Source: Bacillota bacterium (GTDB lineage: Bacteria; Bacillota; Clostridia; Lachnospirales; Lachnospiraceae). Taken from it: a stretch of DNA of 18,572 nt. Below are positions 12,897 through 18,572 of this stretch, one piece after another. Every line of letters starts with the position of its first letter. Position 1 is the stretch's first letter. The position numbers and the translations under genes are program-made. Under the pieces are notes generated by a model. The model was not told the DNA's origin and ran no database searches. It was given only the letters and a program-made list of their open reading frames with translations. The stretch spans positions 1 through 18,572 of the forward strand of contig JAEZQN010000374.1 of assembly GCA_023441145.1 (NCBI GenBank), written 5' to 3'.

Positions 12897-15341
12897 ATGC
12901 AGGACCGATTTACCGAAGAAGCGAAAGAAGCTTTAAATATAGCGACAGATGCTGCTTATCGTCTGTCTCATAGCTATATAGGAACAGAACATTTACTTAT
13001 AGGTCTTTTGGGAGCTAGGGGTGTAGCCTCTAGAGTACTGGAGGAGCATGGAGTAGATGAAGAAAAGATTATAGAATTAGTAAGGGAGTTAATGGCTCCC
13101 AATACCAATATTGAGATGGTGGATACAGACAATTACACTCCAAGATCCAAAAGAATTATTTTATTAAGTGAGAAAGAAGCTCAGAGACTTGGAAGTGCTA
13201 AGGTGGGAACAGAGCATATTTTAATTGCTCTCATCAAGGAATCTGATTGTATTGCAGTGCGTTTATTAAATACCCTAGGAGTCAATGTTCAAAAGATCTA
13301 TGTAGATATTCTTACTGCTATTGGCCATGATCCTAATGTGGCAAAAACCGAGTATCTAGCGAACAAATCAAAAAGCAAGGGGAAAAGTAATACAACAACC
13401 CTTGACCAATATAGTAGAGACTTAACTGCATATGCAAGAGAAGGAAAGTTAGATCCTGTTATAGGTAGAGAAGCAGAAATCCAACGAGTTGTTCAGATTC
13501 TAAGTCGTAGAACCAAGAACAATCCATGTCTTATTGGAGAGCCAGGGGTTGGTAAAACTGCTGTTGTAGAGGGTCTAGCTCAGAAAATTATTGATGGTAA
13601 TGTACCAGATACCATTAAGGAGAAGAGGTTAGTTACTCTAGATTTATCTGGCATTGTAGCTGGTTCTAAATACCGTGGAGAGTTTGAAGAGCGAATCAAG
13701 AAAATAATAAGTGAAGTGATGAGTGATGGAAACATTCTCTTATTTATTGATGAAATTCACACAATCATTGGAGCTGGAGGTGCAGAGGGTGCCATAGATG
13801 CCTCCAATATCTTAAAACCATCTCTTTCTCGTGGAGAGATTCAGCTAATTGGTGCTACTACAAGAGAGGAATACCGTAAACATATTGAAAAGGATGCGGC
13901 TATTGAACGAAGATTCCAACCTGTGGTGGTGGAGGAACCTTCTGAAGAGGAGACAGTACTTATATTAAATGGATTAAGAGATGCCTATGAGGCACATCAT
14001 AAGGTGCGTATTACAGATGAGGCAATTCAAGCAGCAGTAAAGCTATCTAGCAGATATGTGAATGACCGCTACCTTCCAGACAAAGCAATAGATGTCATTG
14101 ACGAGGCTTCTAGTAAGGTTAGATTAAGTACTTTCATAGATTCACCAAGAATTAAGGAGTTAGAGCTTTTAAATCAGCAATTAGAAGCAGAAAAAGAAGA
14201 AGCCATTAAGAGTGAGGCCTATGAAAAGGCTGGCGAGATCAAACGAAAACAACAAGATAATCTAGAAGAATTAAATAGATTAAAGCTACAGGATGAGCAG
14301 AAGCGCCAAGAGAATCAATTAATCGTAGGAGAACCTCAGGTAGCGGATATTATCTCTAGCTGGACTAAGATTCCAGTTCAAAAGCTAGCAGAAGAGGAGT
14401 CCAAACGACTTATGGCTCTTGAGTCTACGTTACATGCTAGAGTAGTTGGTCAACAGGAAGCTGTAGTAGCCGTTGCGAAGGCAATTAGAAGAGGACGTGT
14501 AGGCCTTAAGGATCCAAAACGTCCAATTGGATCTTTCCTATTTTTAGGGCCAACAGGTGTAGGAAAAACTGAGCTATCTAAGGCTCTTAGTGAGGCGATG
14601 TTTGGTACTGAGAATTCTATGATTCGAGTGGATATGTCGGAGTATATGGAGAAGCACAGTGTTTCCAAAATGATTGGTTCTCCTCCAGGATATGTAGGGT
14701 ATGACGAAGGTGGACAGCTTAGTGAAAAAGTGAGACAGAATCCATATTCTGTGATTCTATTTGATGAGATAGAAAAAGCCCACCCTGATGTATTTAACAT
14801 TCTTCTTCAGGTATTAGACGATGGACACATTACCGATGCACAGGGAAGAAAGGTAAGCTTTAAAAATACGATTATTATCATGACCAGTAATGCTGGTGCA
14901 TCTAGAATTATAGCACCTAAGATGTTAGGATTTTCTTCTGCATCAGATTCGAAAGCAAACTATGATAAAATGAAGGAAGGGGTTATGGAGGAAGTAAAGC
15001 GTCTCTTTAAACCAGAATTTCTAAATCGTATTGATGAGATTATTGTATTCCATGCGTTGGAGAGAGAAGACTTAAAGAAGATAGTAGGAATTATGCTTAG
15101 GGACATTGACAAGCGAATAACTGCTCAGATGGGAATTAAGCTCGACTTCTCTGAGGAGATGATAGAGTTTATCGTTAACCAAAATAAGGATATGAACTAT
15201 GGGGCAAGACCTCTTAGAAGATCTTTGCAAACCTATTTAGAGGATCCACTAGCAGAAGAGGTGTTAGAGGGAATTATTAAGCCAAACACTTCAGTTAAAG
15301 TAGTAGTGGAAGAGAAGAAAATACGTTTTATACCTGCATAG
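12897..15341 (+). CDS. clpC: ClpC AAA+ unfoldase, partner of ClpP
   Basis: An 814-residue two-ring ATPase that unfolds substrates, including phospho-arginine-marked proteins, for ClpP. In order: two N-terminal Clp repeats (about 1-145, TEHLLIGLL and TEHILIALI marking each), the first ATPase domain with Walker A GEPGVGKT (214-221) and Walker B LLFIDEIHT, a middle domain with a UVR-like segment (about 420-460, EEAIKSEAYEKAGEIKRKQQ), the second ATPase domain with GPTGVGKT (551-558) and VILFDEIEKAH, and the ClpP-docking tripeptide LGF (677-679). AGGAGG (12884-12889) lies 7 nt upstream of the ATG and mcsB ends 26 bp before it. There is no clear terminator just downstream. Confidence 0.97.
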   Translation: MQDRFTEEAKEALNIATDAAYRLSHSYIGTEHLLIGLLGARGVASRVLEEHGVDEEKIIELVRELMAPNTNIEMVDTDNYTPRSKRIILLSEKEAQRLGSAKVGTEHILIALIKESDCIAVRLLNTLGVNVQKIYVDILTAIGHDPNVAKTEYLANKSKSKGKSNTTTLDQYSRDLTAYAREGKLDPVIGREAEIQRVVQILSRRTKNNPCLIGEPGVGKTAVVEGLAQKIIDGNVPDTIKEKRLVTLDLSGIVAGSKYRGEFEERIKKIISEVMSDGNILLFIDEIHTIIGAGGAEGAIDASNILKPSLSRGEIQLIGATTREEYRKHIEKDAAIERRFQPVVVEEPSEEETVLILNGLRDAYEAHHKVRITDEAIQAAVKLSSRYVNDRYLPDKAIDVIDEASSKVRLSTFIDSPRIKELELLNQQLEAEKEEAIKSEAYEKAGEIKRKQQDNLEELNRLKLQDEQKRQENQLIVGEPQVADIISSWTKIPVQKLAEEESKRLMALESTLHARVVGQQEAVVAVAKAIRRGRVGLKDPKRPIGSFLFLGPTGVGKTELSKALSEAMFGTENSMIRVDMSEYMEKHSVSKMIGSPPGYVGYDEGGQLSEKVRQNPYSVILFDEIEKAHPDVFNILLQVLDDGHITDAQGRKVSFKNTIIIMTSNAGASRIIAPKMLGFSSASDSKANYDKMKEGVMEEVKRLFKPEFLNRIDEIIVFHALEREDLKKIVGIMLRDIDKRITAQMGIKLDFSEEMIEFIVNQNKDMNYGARPLRRSLQTYLEDPLAEEVLEGIIKPNTSVKVVVEEKKIRFIPA

Positions 15342-15387
15342 TTTTAGAGTTATATCTAATTAATTCATGCAAATTTCATAATCATAG

Positions 15388-15429
15388 AGTATAAAGTGAC
15401 TAGTAATAGTGACCGAATTATACTATAAT
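15388..15429 (+). promoter_or_regulatory. Possible promoter with inverted repeat upstream of the small orphan gene
   Basis: The 207-bp gap 15342-15548 is AT-rich and holds a perfect TATAAT (15424-15429), with only a weak -35 (TAGTAA, 15401-15406) at 17 nt. AGTATAA (15388-15394) and TTATACT (15418-15424) form a 7-bp inverted repeat running into the -10, and the interior repeats AGTGAC and TAGTAATAGT-like words. A second -10-like TACAAT is at 15492-15497. No T-rich terminator hairpin is visible for clpC, so readthrough is possible. Confidence 0.35.
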
Positions 15430-15548
15430 GTATCTAAGGAACGAACCTAATATCAAATAATACTGTAACAATGTCTTCATGGTTTTTATAGTACAATTTT
15501 TGACGTTGGTAACCCATAGAGGAAGGATAAAATTAGGAGGATTTAATA

Positions 15549-15962
15549 ATGGCAGTAGTAAAAGAGTTAATACGCAAGGAAGACAATGGTACCATTAGCT
15601 TTGGTAATTACCAGTTAGATAAAAAATCAAAGGTATCAGATTTTGAGTTTTCTGGTGATATCTACAAGGTAAAGACATTTAAGGAGATTACAAAGCTTGA
15701 AAGAAATGGATTAATTGTGTATGAATCGGTTCCAGGCACATCTGTATTTGATTTAGATCAAGAGGAAATGCAGCTCTCATTTAAGGTGGAAGGAACAACC
15801 TCCTCTCAAATTACGATAGAATTAGAACCTGAAAAGGAATACAAGGTTTTTGTTGACGATACTAACATTGGAAAGATGAAGACCAATTTAGGTGGGAAAT
15901 TAGTTTTTAGTGTCGACTTAAATGAAGAAGAGGCAACCTCTGTACGAGTTGTACGATTATAG
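15549..15962 (+). CDS. Small conserved protein of unknown function (sometimes named endosialidase)
   Basis: A 137-residue protein with no signal peptide, membrane segment or known catalytic motif. It is strand-rich, beginning with KELIRKEDNGTISFGNYQLDKKSKVSDFEF, passing through GDIYKVKTFKEITKLERNGLIVYESVPGT, and ending with a small beta-domain-like half (ITIELEPEKEYKVFVDDTNIGKMKTNLGGKLVFSVDL). I recall close relatives in many Lachnospiraceae, where automatic annotation sometimes calls them endosialidase; nothing here supports an enzyme of that kind. AGGAGG (15535-15540) is 8 nt before the ATG. A perfect terminator 20 bp after the stop makes it a transcription-unit end, between clpC and radA. 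The function is unknown; a housekeeping cytosolic binding or scaffold role is only a guess. Confidence 0.85.
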   Translation: MAVVKELIRKEDNGTISFGNYQLDKKSKVSDFEFSGDIYKVKTFKEITKLERNGLIVYESVPGTSVFDLDQEEMQLSFKVEGTTSSQITIELEPEKEYKVFVDDTNIGKMKTNLGGKLVFSVDLNEEEATSVRVVRL

Positions 15963-15981
15963 AACAGAGAGTATGATATTG

Positions 15982-16011
15982 GCTGCCACACCAAAGGTGT
16001 GGCAGCTTTTT
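15982..16011 (+). terminator. Perfect Rho-independent terminator before radA
   Basis: GCTGCCACACC (15982-15992), loop AAA, and its exact complement at 15996-16006, followed by five T (16007-16011). It separates the orphan gene from radA. Confidence 0.97.
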
Positions 16012-16062
16012 CTAAAATTAAGACAGTGAGAATTAATGTGATTTAAATTGAAAGGAAGCAAT

Positions 16063-17418
16063 ATGGCGATATCAAAAATAGTATTCTTTTGTAAGGAGTG
16101 TGGTTTTGAATCCTCCAAATGGATGGGACAATGTCCTGGGTGTAAGGCATGGGATTCCTTTGTAGAGGAGGCTGTCTCTAATAAATCAGTATCTCAGGCT
16201 AAGGCGGTACTTTCAGGGAGTATAAAACCTAGTAGGTTAGAAGACATTAGTGGAGAGGACAACCACCGAATAATGACAGGTATTAAAGAACTAGACCGTG
16301 TATTAGGTGGTGGTGTCGTTATTGGCTCTCTTATCTTAGTAGGAGGAGATCCCGGAATCGGTAAATCGACTTTACTTCTTCAGATGTGTCAGTACCTAGT
16401 GGAAGGAAAACGTAAGGTACTTTATATATCTGGAGAAGAATCTTTAAGACAGATTAAGATGCGAGCGACACGACTTACCAAATTTCAGGGTGACCTTTTG
16501 TTACTTAGTGAAACTAATCTTACCTTAATTGAGGAAACCATAAAGAAAGAAAACCCCGAGGTTGTTATTATTGACTCTATACAGACGATGTTTAGCGAGG
16601 AAGTCGGCTCTGCTCCAGGTAGTGTAAGTCAGGTTAGGGAAGCCACCTCTGTGCTTATGCGTTTAGCAAAAGGACTTGGGGTATCCATTTTTATTGTTGG
16701 ACATGTAACCAAGGAAGGAACTGTGGCAGGTCCAAGAGTATTAGAGCATATGGTAGATACGGTTCTTTATTTTGAGGGAGATAACCAAGCCTCCTACCGC
16801 TTACTTAGGGCGGTAAAAAATCGATTCGGCTCCACCAATGAAGTGGGGGTATTTGAAATGCGCTCTGAGGGACTTAGAGAAGTGAATAATCCATCGGAGT
16901 ATATGTTAAATGGAAAGCCAGAAGGGGCTAGTGGTTCTGTAGTTACTTGCTCCATAGAGGGGACAAGACCAATTCTTGTTGAGATACAAGCCTTGGTTAC
17001 TCAGACCTACTACAATATGCCAAGAAGAACGTCTGCAGGAACGGATTATAATAGGGTAAATCTACTTCTTGCCGTGGTGGAAAAACGTCTTGGAATTCAG
17101 TTATCAGGCTGTGATGCTTATGTTAATGTAGCAGGAGGAATGATGATTCGTGAACCTGCATTAGATCTTTCTATTGTAATGGCCATTTTGTCCAGTTATA
17201 AGAATCGTAGTCTTGACCCACGAATGATTATTTTTGGGGAAGTTGGTCTTACTGGTGAGGTACGTGGTGTCAGCCAAGCAGAGCAGCGGGTACAGGAGGC
17301 CGTGAAAATGGGCTTTCAGGTCTGTGTTTTCCCAGAAGTAAATATTGTGAATATGGAAAAGGTTCCGATTAAGCTGATAGGCGTAAAAAATATTAAGGAT
17401 CTTCTATCACTGTTGTAA
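16063..17418 (+). CDS. radA: RadA/Sms DNA-repair and recombination ATPase
   Basis: A 451-residue cytosolic RecA-like protein that promotes branch migration and unwinding in homologous recombination. A four-cysteine zinc finger opens the protein (C10, C13, C24, C27). The ATPase core has Walker A GDPGIGKS (95-102) and VIIDSIQTM near 160, followed by the RadA-specific KNRFG motif (252-256). The C-terminal third is the Lon-protease-like domain (YVNVAGGMMIREPALDLSI, GEVGLTGEVRGV) without peptidase function. The ATG at 16063 follows AAAGGAAG (16051-16058) closely; an in-frame TTG at 16048 precedes the ribosome site and is rejected. In Bacillus subtilis radA follows clpC and precedes disA; here an orphan gene and terminator intervene and disA is absent after it. 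Its promoter is not obvious in the 51 bp upstream. Confidence 0.96.
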   Translation: MAISKIVFFCKECGFESSKWMGQCPGCKAWDSFVEEAVSNKSVSQAKAVLSGSIKPSRLEDISGEDNHRIMTGIKELDRVLGGGVVIGSLILVGGDPGIGKSTLLLQMCQYLVEGKRKVLYISGEESLRQIKMRATRLTKFQGDLLLLSETNLTLIEETIKKENPEVVIIDSIQTMFSEEVGSAPGSVSQVREATSVLMRLAKGLGVSIFIVGHVTKEGTVAGPRVLEHMVDTVLYFEGDNQASYRLLRAVKNRFGSTNEVGVFEMRSEGLREVNNPSEYMLNGKPEGASGSVVTCSIEGTRPILVEIQALVTQTYYNMPRRTSAGTDYNRVNLLLAVVEKRLGIQLSGCDAYVNVAGGMMIREPALDLSIVMAILSSYKNRSLDPRMIIFGEVGLTGEVRGVSQAEQRVQEAVKMGFQVCVFPEVNIVNMEKVPIKLIGVKNIKDLLSLL

Positions 17419-17446
17419 TGCGTTAAAGTAAAAATAGAAAAGTGCT

Positions 17447-17473
17447 TAATTTTTGTTATATAAAATACGATAT
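17447..17473 (+). promoter_or_regulatory. Candidate sigma-D promoter for the chemoreceptor-like gene
   Basis: TAAT (17447-17450), 15 nt, then TACGATAT (17466-17473) fit the sigma-D consensus TAAA-N15-GCCGATAT at 3 of 4 and 6 of 8 positions with exact spacing. Transcription would begin near 17480, about 50 nt before the ATG. No good sigma-A promoter is visible in 17419-17532. Chemoreceptor genes are commonly sigma-D targets, which agrees with the gene downstream. Confidence 0.5.
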
Positions 17474-17532
17474 ATGATTTGACGGATGTTTGTTCGTACA
17501 TGAATGCACATATGAAGGTAGGAGATAATGAT

Positions 17533-18555
17533 ATGGAAAAAATGAGATTGGGTGAATTATCGGATTTATCAGTTTTATTAAAGGACTTAATCGCCTCTTA
17601 TAACAAAATGCTCGGAATTGTAGATAATTTAAACGGTATAACAAAACAGACTAAAATGCTTTCCTTTAACTCATCCATTGAGGCAGCAAGAGCTGGTGAG
17701 TCTGGAAAGGGATTTCAAGTGATCTCAAAGCATATTCAGTCCCTAGCAGAGCAGAGTGAAGGTGCCAACCACACTAGTTTAGTTACCATAGGAGAAATGA
17801 ATAAAAAGATTCATGATGTGGTGGGGCTTAGAACTGCTGATATAGCGTATGATGTTATGGATAAAATCGACCGTCAGTTATTTGAACGTAATTGCGATAT
17901 GAGAGTGTGGGCAACCTTTGAATCTATTGTAAAGTTTCTTACGAATCCTACTGAAGAAAATCAGGAGGCAGCAAATAATCTATTAAAGAATATCGTAGAT
18001 ATTAATGTAGTTTATCACGATATTTTACTTACTGATATTAATGGTAAAGTAGTAGCAGCAGCAGTTAGACGAGAAGATATTGGAGAGGATATTTCAAAGA
18101 GAAGCTGGTATTGCTCGGTAAAGGAAACAAAGAAAGATGCAGTTACTGATATGTATTATTCGGAGACTATTGAGGGTTATACAATGGCCTATAGTAGTCC
18201 CGTATATAGTCCAGAGGGAGAATTCTTGGGCGTCATATCTACAAGATATAACTGGAATTATATTTATGATATTATAGACCGTGCAAAGGTTAGTGATAAG
18301 GGTGAAATACTCGTCGTTAATAAGGATGGTAAGGTAATTGCTTCTAGAAATCGTGAAGAAATTCTAGTAAGAGATATGTCTGATAGTGAGGCAACTAAGC
18401 AGTTGGTTCGTGGAAAGAGATATGGTTATTTATTAGAGGAGGATCAAAAGGGCAATATCTTAAGTGCTACGGGTTTTGCTCATTCTGCTGGTTATAGTAC
18501 CTATAGTGGAAAAGGTTGGTCTGTCATTGTATTTGAGCCATTTACTAATATGTAA
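17533..18555 (+). CDS. Soluble methyl-accepting chemotaxis-like protein with C-terminal double Cache domain
   Basis: A 340-residue protein with no signal peptide or membrane helix. Residues about 1-105 are a shortened chemoreceptor signalling coiled coil; the hairpin tip is clear (QTKMLSFNSSIEAARAGESGKGFQVI, 39-64) with the conserved E50, R53, E56 and G60-F61, but the long adaptation helices are missing. A helical stretch leads to a dCache domain (about 105-335): LLTDINGKVVAAAV, the RSWY motif (190-193), YSSPVYSPEGEFLGVIS, then a second PAS-like lobe (ILVVNKDGKVIASRN to GWSVIVFEP). R190, W192, Y193 and Y208 fit the amino acid-binding dCache motif, but the amine-binding Asp appears replaced (T237/R238). 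dCache domains are normally extracellular and N-terminal, so both order and location are unusual. GGTAGGAG (17516-17523) is 9 nt before the ATG; an in-frame TTG at 17479 is rejected. radA ends 114 bp upstream, so no missing N-terminal half lies there. Confidence 0.8.
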   Translation: MEKMRLGELSDLSVLLKDLIASYNKMLGIVDNLNGITKQTKMLSFNSSIEAARAGESGKGFQVISKHIQSLAEQSEGANHTSLVTIGEMNKKIHDVVGLRTADIAYDVMDKIDRQLFERNCDMRVWATFESIVKFLTNPTEENQEAANNLLKNIVDINVVYHDILLTDINGKVVAAAVRREDIGEDISKRSWYCSVKETKKDAVTDMYYSETIEGYTMAYSSPVYSPEGEFLGVISTRYNWNYIYDIIDRAKVSDKGEILVVNKDGKVIASRNREEILVRDMSDSEATKQLVRGKRYGYLLEEDQKGNILSATGFAHSAGYSTYSGKGWSVIVFEPFTNM

Positions 18556-18572
18556 ATAGTATAATATAGAAA

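Noticed and set aside
14450..14800. Minus-strand open frame of 116 codons opposite clpC
   Set aside because: It overlaps the highly conserved second ATPase domain of ClpC; the translation shows no family signature.
17419..17532. Missing N-terminal sensor and membrane helices of a normal chemoreceptor (frameshift or deletion)
   Set aside because: radA ends at 17418 intact, leaving 114 bp with a promoter-like element and a well-placed ribosome site; there is no room for or remnant of an upstream domain.

Overview
The window reads as chromosome of a low-GC anaerobic Firmicute, most likely Lachnospiraceae (Lachnoclostridium/Clostridium phytofermentans-like). The reasons are AT-rich DNA with strong AGGAGG ribosome binding sites, a clostridial-type purE-purM-purN-purD run, an mcsA-mcsB-clpC operon, a small orphan protein of a type I recall from Lachnospiraceae, and SH3b/glucosaminidase and cohesin-like surface proteins. 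All twelve convincing genes are on the + strand. There are no rRNA or tRNA genes, mobile elements or CRISPR arrays.

Layout. (1) 1-2856: the terminator of an unseen upstream gene, then a two-gene operon with an HD-domain nucleotide phosphohydrolase (180-767) and a long M29 aminopeptidase (787-2856). The HD gene has its Shine-Dalgarno sequence 32 nt upstream of the ATG, with a perfect hairpin between the two. (2) 2911-6566: a compact purine operon purE-purM-purN-purD with its own promoter and a strong terminator; purC, purF, purH, purL and purK are not here. (3) 6659-10744: two exported cell-surface proteins, a four-SH3b glucosaminidase (autolysin) and a membrane-anchored cohesin-like/beta-sandwich protein, each followed by a terminator. 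(4) 10789-15341: a short GntR-type (YtrA-like) regulator heading mcsA-mcsB-clpC, in the place where CtsR usually sits. Its promoter is embedded in a perfect 13-bp inverted repeat. (5) 15549-15962: a small orphan conserved protein with its own terminator. (6) 16063-17418: radA. (7) 17533-18555: a soluble protein with a shortened chemoreceptor signalling hairpin at the N-terminus and a double Cache sensor at the C-terminus, behind a sigma-D-like promoter.

How the genes work together. McsA/McsB mark proteins with phospho-arginine and ClpC unfolds them for ClpP, so region 4 is a protein quality-control operon. The GntR protein is the obvious candidate controller and probably represses its own promoter. 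The purine genes cover GAR synthesis (PurD), GAR formylation (PurN), AIR synthesis (PurM) and CAIR formation (PurE). The autolysin and the chemoreceptor-like gene both carry sigma-D-like promoter sequences, which would tie cell separation and signalling to the motility regulon, as known in Bacillus subtilis. The least ordinary items are the GntR/palindrome arrangement on the clp operon, the inverted chemoreceptor architecture, and the hairpin-bridged ribosome binding site of the HD gene.
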